From positions 310,001 through 374,000 of the forward strand of contig OY848930.1 of assembly GCA_963693285.1 (NCBI GenBank): 64,000 nucleotides of DNA. Direction: 5' to 3'. Numbering within the stretch: the first letter of the stretch is position 1; each line of letters opens with the position of its first letter. Under the pieces are notes generated by a model. The model saw nothing but the letters and a program-made list of their open reading frames with translations, made no database searches and was not told the origin of the DNA. Source of the DNA: Xestospongia muta. Its lineage: Eukaryota > Porifera > Demospongiae > Haplosclerida > Petrosiidae. The position numbers and the translations under genes are program-made. Shown here piece by piece: positions 1-11,324 of this stretch.

Positions 1-2180
1 ATAGGTTGTACTCTTGATCGTGTAATAATTGCTTGTTTAATTTTCTCTGTGCTATACTGCAGATCAACGCTTCGAAAAAGCAGCTGACATTTTGGAGGTT
101 TAATAACAGGGTAGTGTTTAGCATTGTCACCAGAAATGGGGATAAGGGCTTCAACTGGTGATATGTTACTCTCCATATTGGGATCAATGTCCTCAAGAAT
201 CGTAGTGATTCTGCAAATCAAACGATTTCTTTTTACCATAGACAAAATCTTAGCCTCATCTGACTCATCATCTAACTTCATGCTAACTAAGATGGTCTGA
301 TTTGAATGAATATGAACAACTAACTCAAGTCCAACTACAGGAAAGCTTGTCATAAGGGTACGTCTGGCCCGATCGCATTGCTCTCCTTCAGTGACTTCAG
401 GATCTTGAGAAAGAAGAAGTAGAAAGTGATGAATGAAATGAGGCATGAAATAGTGATAACGCTCTGCTGTAAATGACCATGCAAACATCAGCTGTTGTTT
501 GGAAGGAAATTCTGAAACTTCAGGTAAGAGATGTGGGAAGAAGAAGTGATCCTCTTGAGCCTCAAGGGAAGGGGAAAGAGGAATTTTATGGCCATGAACT
601 CCAATACAATATCGATAATGAATCATAAGTTGAAGAATCAGATCTGGGTCAACTCGTTTACTAATAGGTCGGTTACCAAAGAGACCAGTAATCTCATCCC
701 TACTTATGATACCATCACTTCCATGATGTTCAGCATGAAAGATCACCTCTTCCACTTTTAAGAGCAGAGGGTGACTATTAAAGATGATCCAACTCCTCTC
801 CTTTTCTTCTTTGTCTTCTAAAAGAACGAGGAGGTTGAGTTCAGATAGTGGACGACACAGTTCTAGCACCTCATCTACACTATTGTTAAACATTTTGCAG
901 TGTAGATGATCTGAGCAGAGTTCAGCTAAAAGGTCATTCACTTGTACTGCACCTTCATTTTTTGGTTGGTATAACTGTTTGATAATAGTATACAGCAAGT
1001 AGCACTTTGTTGGTAGTTGGGGACGGTTAACTCTAAGACGTTGAAATACAGAGGAAAGATATCGTCGTAGTATGATGTTTGAGATGGAGCTGTTACGACA
1101 ATCCATCAACACCTTTGCTATTATATTAAATTGATCTGTGTCAATGTGACTACGTGCTTTAGGGTAGGCATAATGATAAAATCGCTCCACATGTCCTAGG
1201 CGACCAAATTTGGGATTGTAAAAATGACTACCCACTATTATGACATTAGGACGATGTGTAGCTTTACCTATTGCCTTTTCATGATGATATCGGATAAAGC
1301 TAAGCCAATAAACAATCTGCTTTGCTATCTCATCAATCTCATTATACAAATTGACCACTACAATAAACACAGCGTCAGACAGATATCGAACCTGCAAGAT
1401 AGCCTCATGTACAAACTCACGATGACTTGATAAGTCGTAAAAGACCACATTTCCAATCCAAGCACTGTCAAAGACAGTAGGTATGATACCGGCTTGATGC
1501 TCGTCTACATTTTGAACACGAAAAAAGAAATGCCACAGCTGATCTCTAAATCCTTGAATTTGCAGAGATTTGATCAATGTGCTCTTCCCAGCACCTGAAT
1601 CACCAACTACCACAACTGGAATGGTGTGTTCTAAAGTTGTAGTGGGAACATTCAACTCGGGGAAAAGGTGTGGAAAGGTCGGGTAGAGAATCAAAGGGTT
1701 ACCTTTTGAATGGTTCAATATTAACTTGGCCATTTCAATACTTTGTTTTGGATTAATATCAAGATTATTAAAAGCTAGCATAAGTAGATTGGTATAGTTT
1801 GGAGGGATAATAACTGAAGTAGGATGTGTGAGGATAGCTTTAGTGATATCAAACTTTTCAGCTTTAACTGCCAATGCTAATGGTGTCATATCATCTACAT
1901 CTGATACCCAAATGAGTTCCTTCTTTGAACAATAATCAATAGCAGACAAGATGACCTTTACTATCTCTAACTGGTTGCATTTGACAGCAAAATGTAGTAA
2001 AGTAGACTTTTCCTTGTTAGTTTGTCGTAATATGGTCTCAAGGTCATCTTCTTGTCGATCAAGTAAAACATGAACTTGATCAACATTTCCATTGATAATG
2101 GCCTCCCAAATTTCGTCAAATGATGATGATGAAGTGGTAGTTGATATCCTGCAAGTGGAAGGTGGACTTGCTTGCTCCAT
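1..2180 (-). CDS. Ankyrin-Roc-COR (Roco-type) GTPase, 3' end outside window
   Basis: One open exon of about 726 codons runs from the ATG at 2180 off the left edge, so the C-terminus is missing. The first ~170 residues hold ankyrin-like repeats (for example STLLHFAVKCNQLEIVKVIL). A Ras-of-complex (Roc) GTPase follows: P-loop GDSGAGKST near residue 195, a DLSSH segment where DxxG is expected, and VIIVGSHFYN in the place of the THxD/NKxD guanine motif. The region after it (LRRYLSSVFQRLR and onward) fits a COR domain. Roco proteins are large signalling GTPases; sponges carry many with ankyrin or LRR front ends. No kinase domain is visible before the edge. Upstream, 2228-2312 has an ATG and a splice-donor-like site, but that frame stops, so I start at 2180. 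Partner and pathway are unknown. Confidence 0.8.
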   Translation of the reverse strand, partial: MEQASPPSTCRISTTTSSSSFDEIWEAIINGNVDQVHVLLDRQEDDLETILRQTNKEKSTLLHFAVKCNQLEIVKVILSAIDYCSKKELIWVSDVDDMTPLALAVKAEKFDITKAILTHPTSVIIPPNYTNLLMLAFNNLDINPKQSIEMAKLILNHSKGNPLILYPTFPHLFPELNVPTTTLEHTIPVVVVGDSGAGKSTLIKSLQIQGFRDQLWHFFFRVQNVDEHQAGIIPTVFDSAWIGNVVFYDLSSHREFVHEAILQVRYLSDAVFIVVVNLYNEIDEIAKQIVYWLSFIRYHHEKAIGKATHRPNVIIVGSHFYNPKFGRLGHVERFYHYAYPKARSHIDTDQFNIIAKVLMDCRNSSISNIILRRYLSSVFQRLRVNRPQLPTKCYLLYTIIKQLYQPKNEGAVQVNDLLAELCSDHLHCKMFNNSVDEVLELCRPLSELNLLVLLEDKEEKERSWIIFNSHPLLLKVEEVIFHAEHHGSDGIISRDEITGLFGNRPISKRVDPDLILQLMIHYRYCIGVHGHKIPLSPSLEAQEDHFFFPHLLPEVSEFPSKQQLMFAWSFTAERYHYFMPHFIHHFLLLLSQDPEVTEGEQCDRARRTLMTSFPVVGLELVVHIHSNQTILVSMKLDDESDEAKILSMVKRNRLICRITTILEDIDPNMESNISPVEALIPISGDNAKHYPVIKPPKCQLLFRSVDLQYSTEKIKQAIITRSRVQP

Positions 2181-2312
2181 CTTAAGAAAGACAATCAAGA
2201 ATTAATCAGATGTTACCAATGACTTACTTCTTCAGGTCCCACCATTAGAGCAAGCACTCCAATTTCGGATAGTAAAATGTTACTTTCTGGCTGACTTACT
2301 GGTGTGCTCATA

Positions 2313-2767
2313 TTAACTTTATCAATAGTACACTTAATTGAAGATATCTATCAGTTAAGTATTGACTTTTTATAGTAGGTTTCTGCACAGATCAGCTAGA
2401 CTTGAAGATACAGAGGGACTCACAGAGTTGAAACAAAAGCTTTTGGGGGAATTTAGTCTTCCACTAACTAGATATGGAATTGCCATATAAGTGAAGTCAG
2501 ACTGGCTTGACTAGATTTGTGGTCATGCCACACATAGTGAACACGTTGGTATACTTTCATAATAAAAGCCTTTTAAATTGCATTGAATTAGAAACAAGAT
2601 TATATTTATTAACAATTGACAACTATACAGGTACACAAATATAACATGTTACACATGTCTACAACAATGTCAATAACGATTGCCTAAAACATTACATTTT
2701 TAAGTGAAAAATAACAAAGTTCCATATTTGGATTGGGTAAACCACACCCACTTATAAATCAAAAGTT
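2313..2767. other. Intergenic spacer between Roco 5' end and HOIL-1 3' end
   Basis: About 450 bp of AT-rich sequence between two minus-strand genes. It must hold the promoter of the Roco gene and the 3' UTR of HOIL-1. I see no conserved coding segment or clear motif. Confidence 0.6.
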
Positions 2768-5090
2768 TTAGTGACAGTTGCGGCAATCAGGATGACATTT
2801 TTGGCGGTTTACTCCGCATTTGCAACCTCCAGTTATATCTCCACGTCCCTATGAGAAACCGAGACAGTTTTCATAAATAACTTTTAAAAATAAATACACA
2901 TAAAGAAATCAAAACTTTTGGATAAAACTAATTAATAATGAAAAACAATTTAAGACGGACCGACAGACACATATCATTGAAGTCAATAATGGAATAAATC
3001 TAAAAACAATTGACACATTTTGGGTAACACTATCTACAGTATATTAGCATCCTCCACTTGTATCCACTGGACCTCAATAAGAGAAGTGGCCCATGGGTAC
3101 TCAATAAGTCCTAATATTAGTAATTGGTTAACTTCTAAGTTGTATATATAAAGTGACTTTATTGTGAATTAGCGTATTAAAAGTAGCACTAATGAAGTGT
3201 AGTCGTAGTGAATTAAGGTTTCCCAAAAATTCTAATAAAAGTTGTGCTTTCCTCCTGGTATTGTACAGTGAGGGATGGTTCCCAATGACAACGTTGTTAT
3301 TTTTAGCACAAATGAAGTTATATAAAGTCAATTAACAATATAAATTAAGGAAACATAAAGGGGAAAGCTGAATCATTTTGTCTGAAGTCATTCAAAATAC
3401 TGTCACATGACTATTAAAATAATGGAATAGTTATTGATGTGACTATAACTATAGAATATATTATAACTTAATGTAGTATACAATATATGTCCAATAGTAT
3501 TTGTATGTGTTTAATGATGTTTGCTATGTCAACAATTTAGTGGTTAAAAGAGTTCATTCCCATAGTAAACAGCATTTGTACAATCTCTTTATGTGTTACT
3601 TTGTAAACAATTCATGCACTATAATTTTAAACATTTCCGTAAGATTACGTTGCTGGAAATTTTTCATGCATTGTCATTACCACAACTTTTATTTATAGTA
3701 TATATATATAACAAATAACCATATGTAATGATCAATCCAGACCAAACCAGAAAGTAGAGTTTACTATGGACTGTATGGTATGTGTTTGTAGTTACTATGT
3801 CTGCATTCCATTTGTATATGTCTACATTCCATTTGTATAATGAGGTTATAGTCAATTTACACTTAGATCACATGAAGAAAGGGAAAAGCATCTATATATA
3901 TGCTGTATTAACATATCTGTTTGCCCATATAAGGAATAATAATAGTCTTTAATACCTGATTGAAATATTTGAATAAACCACAAGATCATCTCAAATTTAT
4001 GTTTTTTGATCTCACACTTCTATACGATCAAAGTTATGTTAAAATAGCATGCAAGGATACTACTTTAACTTTGGTAATACTTAAGCATGAGATCAAAAAC
4101 ATGAGTTTAAGATAATCTTGTGGTTTGTTCAAGTGGTTCAATCAGGTGTTAATAAAGCCTATTGTCTAATAGCATGTTCAAAGCTGCTCTCGTCTTCTCC
4201 TCTGCTTCTGTTGTTTTGAAGACCAGAAGATATAATTTCTGCTTTCCTACTACTATTGTTTATTTTATAACTGTGTGTAACAAAATAGTTACTATACACC
4301 ACAACCATTTCAAGTCACTTAGCCACCTTCCATGTATGATCAAAGTTGTAAATACTATAGGTAATTAGACGGAAGTTCCACGCTTCATCTCTCTCTTCAT
4401 CCACTCATATTTACACACACACACACACACAGAGTACGTTGAAGTGACATAGAGAGAGAATGTCTTTAAATGTTATTGCTAAAGATCTGGTAAATGCCTT
4501 TACAAATTAAGAGTGATCAATATATATATACATGATTCAGAAATGAGATCCTTCTTCCACTACCAGTGCTGGTCATAAGCTATGTAAGTTTTTGCAAGGT
4601 CCTTGTATCATTGCAAGTAATGAGTTACCTTCAAAGTACTCTTATAATTACAGGTATTGAGTTACCTTAGGTCCCCAACGAGGTCCTTTAGTAGCCCAGC
4701 ACATTTCTGTTTTACACATACTGCACCGTATCCAGTCACAACCAACTTTCTTTGTCACTATTACTTGACAACTAGGACAATGCATAGCTTCACCTTCTTT
4801 AACCATGTTCTAAAAAACAGAAATAATAACTTAAATGATAAAGAGGAGGGTCAAAGAATGTGAGAGATAATACCTCTAACATCTCCTGAGTTTGTCTAGC
4901 AGCTTCATCATTAGCTGCTTTAATTTTTAAATCATTTTGATATTGTTGACAATTCAATCCTTCATGTTGTGCCTTGCATAATATGCAGTTAGTGTGCTGA
5001 CATATTTGACATTGAAACTCATTGACCTAAGTTGAAAGAAAACAGGAAGATCATTCAGCCACCTCTTTCTCCCTCCCTCCCTCCCTCCCT

Positions 5091-5144
<54 letters not shown>

Positions 5145-8100
5145 AAATCTTTTGCTCTCTTAACTTTTTCTATTACTTTCCAAACTTATGTGGTTGCTAC
5201 TTCACTCTTTCCTTACCTCATCTTCATAAAAACAGAACCCCTTACAGTCTGGTGTTTTACAATGAAAACTATTTGGATCAGATGCTTCAGCCTGACGTAG
5301 GGCTCGACTATGAAAAGCCTGCAACTCCTCATCAGTCAGAACCTAAATTGAAAGATGTCTGCAGTTTTCAACAGATACATACATATGTATCACATACAGC
5401 TCGTATTTCTCTTTCAGATATTGGTTCCTGACATTCTGCATTACCATCTGTAAAAGGACATTTCACTTCAGACTCTTCACAATGAACAACTGTCCCTTGT
5501 AAACAATCCCTACACAACAAAAGGGTTCATCCCTCCTTGTTTACATGACCTTTTTGTTAAACTTACTTGCAAACCATATGTAAACATCCCCTCAATCGGA
5601 TCCCATCACCAGGATCAATATCAGTAGCACAAACAGGACATTCAAATTCTTCCTCATTGGTAACCACGGGAACAACATCAGTATTCAACAATTTCATATA
5701 GTTCTCTTGAGCTTGTTCTTTTTCTTTCTGACGTTCCATTTCCAGAAACTATCATAATAAAAGTGAACAAAATAAAAGAAATGTTATTATTTTTATATCA
5801 ACACTTACATGTGAAACTTCTTCAAAGCCATGTATATCACTGTCTAAAAATTTCCTTTCATCTTCAGTTGGTACATAATCAGGTGGAGGAATATAATTCT
5901 GAGGACGATCAGAACCACACATTTCACATCCAGGACGGTGAGGTTTATTCTGAAAAGTACATATATCACATTTCCATCCTACTTTCTGCTTAGGTGGCAG
6001 AGAAGGTAGTTTCTCTTCAAGTACATACTCCCGATCTTGCCCATCATAACCCTCAATCACAGGAAACTGATCATTGTTTTGATTAATTTGATGTGCCATT
6101 CCTGGGTGCTCATTCGGCATTGTTTGGACACCCCCATGTGGAGGAAGAACAGGTGGCATCAACACTCCCAGAGGTCCAGGGCTTCTAAAAACTGCCCTGC
6201 TGTCATTTAAAGGCTCTATTGGAATAGGATCTGGGTTAGATTGACTCATGGGAGGAGGTTCCAAAGAGCGTCCAGTCATTGGTGCTTCTATGGTGCGTGG
6301 TTGGTCAGAATTTGATTCTGCTTGCTTTTGTTCTTGCCTCAATTTAATAGCAACTAAATCATTTTTTGATACTTTAGCTTTATGAGGATGTTGGATATAA
6401 ATGTAAGTTGTACAAGAGTCATCAATATTTAACTCTTTAAGAGTCTTTTTGTCTTCAGCTAATTGTGACCCAACTATCCAATACTGACATTCTCGTGGAA
6501 TTTTAAATCTTTTCTGACACTAAATAATATAGAAACACATGTAGTATATAGTATAGTATTTAGACTAATGTAGTTATGGGATATCAAGTTACAGGACAAA
6601 CACTCCTTGCATAAGTTGAATGACATGAGGATTAGTATATATACAAAAACAAACATGTGTCATTATGTGTGATGTTTTCCTATTATAGACTATACCTCTC
6701 TATCTTTATCATTAATATTACTGCAGTAAATGGTCTAGTCAATTACGAAAACTCTAAATATGTAACTATATATATATACTCCAATTTTCTTTAAGGCTTC
6801 ATATACATAAACTTTATCAGTATAAGGTTGTCCATGTGAACTTAACCTTTGTTATCTATCATAACTTTGCCTTTTATTGTTAAATTTCAATTATAAAGAT
6901 ACCAAATTATCCCACTGTTCATTCTTATCATGTAATAAAAGTTTATAATTTACAGTTAGAAAATTAGCTGTATTATCTAATATCCACAAATAAAGTTTAC
7001 CATGAGAGACAAATATATAAATCTATTGGTTACAATTATGATGAAACCAATAAATTGAGAACATGTGGATTACATTTTAAAATATATATAAATTGCCATT
7101 ACCTCAACTTTAAGATACTCAATGGTAAAAGATGACTGGACTTCAAGATATATAGGATAAGACTGACCATTAAGTGGCTCAACTATTACCTCCAAACTAT
7201 AACAATAAATTAACAAACATTAACAATAGAAATAACAACAATAACAATAGTAACAATTACCATATATAATTTACAAATTCACCTGAATGTTTTCTCTTGT
7301 TCTTGTTCTTCTTCTTTAAATGAAAATGACCCACGGATACTACTGGTTAAAGTGGATTCTCTAACCAGTTCAACCAGATAGTTTACCAATTTGTTAGCAT
7401 TCCCTGTGTTACCACTTGTTATAGACTCTGCAAGTCGTTGAGCTACACAAAAGAGAATAATATAGAACAATCAATTAACTGCCCAATTAAGCAACTGAAT
7501 TACGAATTCATTGATTAAACTATTACAAGAAACTTACAATAAAGATTTATATCTTCTATATCAGGTTCTAAAGCAGATCGAGTTGGAGGAGGTGCAGGTT
7601 TTTGCAGAGGTTCTACAATTGGCTTCACAGTTGGATTAGGTATTGGTCTATGAGGAGCCATAGGGTGTTTCCTTGGTGTAGGACCCAAGTCAGCATTGAA
7701 TTGTCCCATATAATCTTTGTGGTACACATTATTATGAGCTCCCCCTTGCTCATAATGCATCTGACTGGGACCTCTCAATGTATCTTGTGGTCTCCTTCCT
7801 TCAGCTTGATATCTATGATTAGGATCTTCTCTATAGTGATCTTCTCTCTCACTAACTCCAAAACCTGGACCTCCACGATAAAGTGGACTGAGTCCTCCTC
7901 TACCATCATAGTCTCTGGTATTTTGAAAACCTTCTCTCATCATTCCTCCATGATACACTGAGTCAGAAGCTCCTCCTCTGGGACCTTGGTGGCCTACTCC
8001 ATCCATCCTTTTAGGATGCATTTGATCAAGTCCTCCTTGGGAATTATAGTAGCCTCCTCCATCAGCCCTTCCAGGATGCATCAGATCGGGTCCTCCTTGT

Positions 8101-9527
8101 ACAACATTATAGCCTCCTCCATCCATTCTTCCAGGATCAGGTCTACCCATTGGAGCTGGATAGCCTCTTTCTCTAGCCTCTACCTGAGGAACGCCTCCTC
8201 TGGGATCTTGGAACCCACCCCTATCCATCTCTCCTGATCTCTTATCATATCCTCTTCTTATAGCATCATTACTGAATGGAGGGTATTGGACACGATCATT
8301 AAGCTCTAGATTCTCTGCATTAAGATTATTCAAAGGAGTAGGTGGCTATATGATTAAAAAACAATTACATAATTACGCAACATATTATATTCTCACAATT
8401 TCTCTGCTATTGGATTGGAAAGCATTGTTGCTATGCTCAACAAATCTTGGTTTATTTTCATCAGAAAAAGGTTTTGGACTAGGTACATCTCTAACATCAG
8501 GAGGTAGCCCACCTCTATGACCAAAAACATGTGACTCATCATTTACTGGAGGACGCTGTGGGGGATGATATTGTACTTGAGAAGGCATAACAGGTGGCTG
8601 ATATGACTGTTTGGAGAATTCAATGCCTCCACTTGGAGGTGGGGCAGGTTTAACAGGTAGATTTGTAGGTGGTAAAGTTGGTAAAGTAGGTGGTTGATAA
8701 TTGTCTTTAAGGCGCTCTACATGAAAAGTCTCATCTCTAACTTCATTTTTTCTTGGAAATATTTCTTCAGGTGGTACTAGAATAGTAAATTTTTATTAAT
8801 GACAAACAGAATAGAAATGTTATAGATATCATAAAATAAACTAATTACTTACAATCTTGTTCAGATTGTGATGCTCGTAGCGGTAACGAAAACCCTCCTA
8901 TGAGAAATATCATTACTATCAATTAAAAGTATCACCTCAAAAAAGATACTTAACTAATTTTTCCACTAGCAGTGCTAGTAAATTGAGCTTCAAGCTGAGG
9001 CTGTTTAAATCGAACTGCTATTAATTTTCCACCTGTGGCATCCTTTTTATCAGGAACTGGAAACTGAATCATGTCTCGTGTTTTTGTTACTTGTACATCA
9101 GCTGGAAGGTAATATTCAAATTTCTGATAATAAAAAAATAATACGCCAATTGTTAACTTATGATTATAAAATCACATTTAATGTCAGTAATACATCCATG
9201 TAAAGCAATATTGCCTGGCCAGAGCTTGCCTCTAACAAACACAACACTAATTTCTCTACGTAACGGTTACATATTCGGATTAGTTTTAAAAGGGGTGTGG
9301 TCACTTAACAAATCATTAGTATTGTGTCCATATAAGGAAACAAACTAATGTACCTGCTTTGTTGAATCTTCAGGCATTACTTGAACGAAAAACTCCTTTT
9401 TCCTTTCAATGATGATAATTTTACTGGTCTTGTTACCAGAGGCAAAATTGACCCATTTATTCAAGCCAAAATCCCAGTTATACACATGAGCTATCCCATT
9501 GTGTGCTGCAGCAATTGCACTATCCAT
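2768..9527 (-). CDS. RBCK1: HOIL-1-type RBR E3 ligase with an extra N-terminal PH/EVH1-like domain
   Basis: Fourteen exons join in phase to ~1112 residues (human HOIL-1 is ~510): 9527-9354, 9123-8955, 8897-8853, 8776-8397, 8345-7538, 7442-7283, 7196-7103, 6519-5809, 5748-5567, 5509-5398, 5342-5217, 5026-4874, 4809-4666, 2848-2768. Residues ~1-120 resemble a PH/EVH1 fold ([16 protein letters not shown]). A Pro/Gly-rich linker with imperfect repeats follows. Residues ~526-660 match the dimerising helix plus UBL of HOIL-1/SHARPIN ([18 protein letters not shown]). An NZF lies near 792 ([10 protein letters not shown]...CEMC), RING1 near 884 (ECPVC), then IBR and RING2 (HCPSC...[10 protein letters not shown]) with catalytic Cys ~1062. 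The last exon ends [18 protein letters not shown], the HOIL-1 signature tail. In LUBAC, HOIL-1 binds HOIP and makes ester-linked ubiquitin. The ATG follows an acceptor-like CATTGCAG, so a noncoding first exon is possible. Confidence 0.9.
3941..4164. mobile_element. MITE-like inverted repeat in last HOIL-1 intron
   Basis: Two arms of roughly 100 bp face each other. The left arm contains CCTGATTGAA, ACCACAAGAT and TTTTTGATCTCA; the right arm holds their reverse complements (TTCAATCAGG, ATCTTGTGGT, TGAGATCAAAAA). Arms are about 75-80% identical by eye. This is the form of an old non-autonomous DNA transposon. No ORF is present and I could not fix a target-site duplication. Confidence 0.65.
5078..5142. 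repeat. CCCT/CT microsatellite in HOIL-1 intron
   Basis: A (CCCT)n block runs into (CT)n on the plus strand, inside the intron between the IBR exons (5217 and 5026). In the sense of the gene it is a GA tract about 50 nt from the acceptor. Confidence 0.85.
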
Positions 9528-9697
9528 CCTGCAATGAGAAAAAGGAGAAAAGATCAAGGGAGGCAATAAGGGGAAACCCCTGATCAGTCAGTGGATTCTA
9601 ATTGCGCATGCGTAATCCTGTTGACTCGTGTACCTCTGACACACCTTTCTGTTGTAGTCTACGTCAACCACAGTTCCACGCTTTGAGTTAACAGCAG
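9528..9697. promoter_or_regulatory. Divergent promoter HOIL-1 / ALDH with NRF1-like palindrome
   Basis: Only 170 bp separate the two start codons. The interval holds TGCGCATGCGTA at 9603-9614, one base from the NRF1 consensus (YGCGCAYGCGCR). NRF1 sites are typical of short CpG-type bidirectional promoters of housekeeping genes. Binding here is inferred from the motif only. Confidence 0.55.
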
Positions 9698-11203
9698 ATG
9701 ACTACTGAACCAACAGCAAAGAAAAGAAAGATGTCTGGAGAAGTTGAAGTGAAATTCAACCAAATATTCATCAATAACGAATGGGTTGACTCAGTCAGTG
9801 GCAAGACCTTCCCTACAATTAATCCTTGCAATGGAGAGAAAATCTGTGATGTAGCAGAAGGAGACAAAGCTGACGTGGATAAAGCAGTCGTTGCTGCACG
9901 TGAAGCCTTTAAATTGGGTAGTACTTGGCGTACCATGGATGCTTCTGAGCGAGGCAACCTGCTTAGTAAACTTGCTGATCTTGTCGAACGAGACAGGGAA
10001 TACTTGGCCAAGTTAGAGACTTTAGATAATGGTAAACCTTACCATATTGCATATGCAGCTGACCTTGATCTTACTATTAAATGTTATCGATATTATGCTG
10101 GTTGGGCTGACAAGATCTATGGGAAAACTATTCCCCTTGATGGTTCTTTTCTTTCAATGACACGCCATGAGCCCGTTGGAGTGTGCGGCCAAATTATCCC
10201 TTGGAATTTTCCTCTTTTGATGCAGGCTTGGAAACTTGGACCAGCATTAGCTTGCGGCTGTACAGTTGTTATGAAACCTGCTGAACAGACACCTTTGACC
10301 GCACTGTACGTAGCATCCCTTATCAAGGAAGCTGGTTTTCCACCTGGTGTCGTTAACATCATTCCTGGTTATGGTCCAACAGCTGGTGGAGCTGTTGCCG
10401 CTCATCCCGACATTGATAAAGTAGCCTTTACAGGATCAACTGAAGTGGGTCATATCATCCTGGAGACTGCCGGTAAAACTAACCTCAAAAGAGTGACGTT
10501 GGAACTTGGAGGTAAAAGTCCCTGCATCGTTCTTGCTGATGCAGATCTTGATGATGCTGTCGAACAATCTCATAACTACTTGTTCTTTAATCAAGGTCAG
10601 TGTTGCTGTGCTGGTTCTCGTATTTTCGTTGAAGAATCCGTTTATGATGAGTTTGTTCGCAGAAGTATTGAGCATGCGAAAACAAGGAAAGTTGGCGATC
10701 CTTGGGATCAAGCAAGTCAGCAAGGTCCTCAAGTTGATCAAGATCAATTTGATAAGATTATGGATCTTATTGATAGTGGGAAAAAAGAAGGAGCTAAGCT
10801 CGAGTGTGGAGGCAATCGAATTGGTGATAAGGGTTTTTTTGTTGAGCCTACTGTCTTTACAAATGTTGGTGATGATATGCGTATTGCTAAAGAAGAGATT
10901 TTTGGTCCTGTAATGCAGATTATGAAATTCAAGACAATCGAGGAAGTGATTGAGCGTTCCAATAAATCTCGCTATGGTCTGGCTGCAGCTGTGTTTACAA
11001 AGAACATTGATTGTGCTCTGATGTTAGCTCAAGGTCTTCAAGCTGGCTCTGTATGGATCAACTGTCACAATGCTTTTTTCATTCAGTCTCCATTTGGTGG
11101 TTTCAAAGAATCTGGCATCGGACGAGAGCTTAGCGAGTATGCTCTGCACGAGTACACAGAGGTGAAAACAATCACCATCAAACTTCCACAAAAGAACTCT
11201 TAA
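9698..11203 (+). CDS. ALDH1/2-family aldehyde dehydrogenase, intronless
   Basis: A single 501-codon exon encodes a complete NAD-dependent aldehyde dehydrogenase, which oxidises aldehydes to acids. Visible residues: the WNFP oxyanion Asn motif, the NAD-binding FTGSTEVG, general base Glu ~269 in LELGGKSP, and nucleophile Cys ~303 in [10 protein letters not shown]-terminal [13 protein letters not shown] is also standard. The CCC active site and FINNEW start are closer to ALDH2/ALDH1B than ALDH1A, but the N-terminus ([18 protein letters not shown]) is not a convincing mitochondrial presequence, so it is probably cytosolic. It is more GC-rich than its neighbours. Lack of introns beside genes with 5-15 exons suggests a retrocopy that stayed functional. 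I leave the symbol blank because ALDH1 versus ALDH2 cannot be settled by eye. Confidence 0.95.
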   Translation: MTTEPTAKKRKMSGEVEVKFNQIFINNEWVDSVSGKTFPTINPCNGEKICDVAEGDKADVDKAVVAAREAFKLGSTWRTMDASERGNLLSKLADLVERDREYLAKLETLDNGKPYHIAYAADLDLTIKCYRYYAGWADKIYGKTIPLDGSFLSMTRHEPVGVCGQIIPWNFPLLMQAWKLGPALACGCTVVMKPAEQTPLTALYVASLIKEAGFPPGVVNIIPGYGPTAGGAVAAHPDIDKVAFTGSTEVGHIILETAGKTNLKRVTLELGGKSPCIVLADADLDDAVEQSHNYLFFNQGQCCCAGSRIFVEESVYDEFVRRSIEHAKTRKVGDPWDQASQQGPQVDQDQFDKIMDLIDSGKKEGAKLECGGNRIGDKGFFVEPTVFTNVGDDMRIAKEEIFGPVMQIMKFKTIEEVIERSNKSRYGLAAAVFTKNIDCALMLAQGLQAGSVWINCHNAFFIQSPFGGFKESGIGRELSEYALHEYTEVKTITIKLPQKNS

Positions 11204-11324
11204 AATTAGTTATTTTTGAAATGTTATCAGTTCATTGATTAATTTACTACAATTGTTTTTTTCCCCCAATTGAGAATTAAAAATTTCATTTAAATGATTT
11301 AACCCTGTGTCCACGTGCTTAGTA

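Noticed and set aside
2228..2312. Upstream coding exon for the Roco gene starting at 2312
   Set aside because: Its frame stops within the segment; at best it is leader sequence or needs an internal donor.
3128..3855. Small frames in the long HOIL-1 intron
   Set aside because: AT-rich, no domain signs, no splice support.
5763..5993. Plus-strand frame opposite the HOIL-1 NZF exon
   Set aside because: Shadow of the minus-strand coding exon.
10436..10962. Frames on both strands inside ALDH
   Set aside because: Shadows of a full catalytic ORF.
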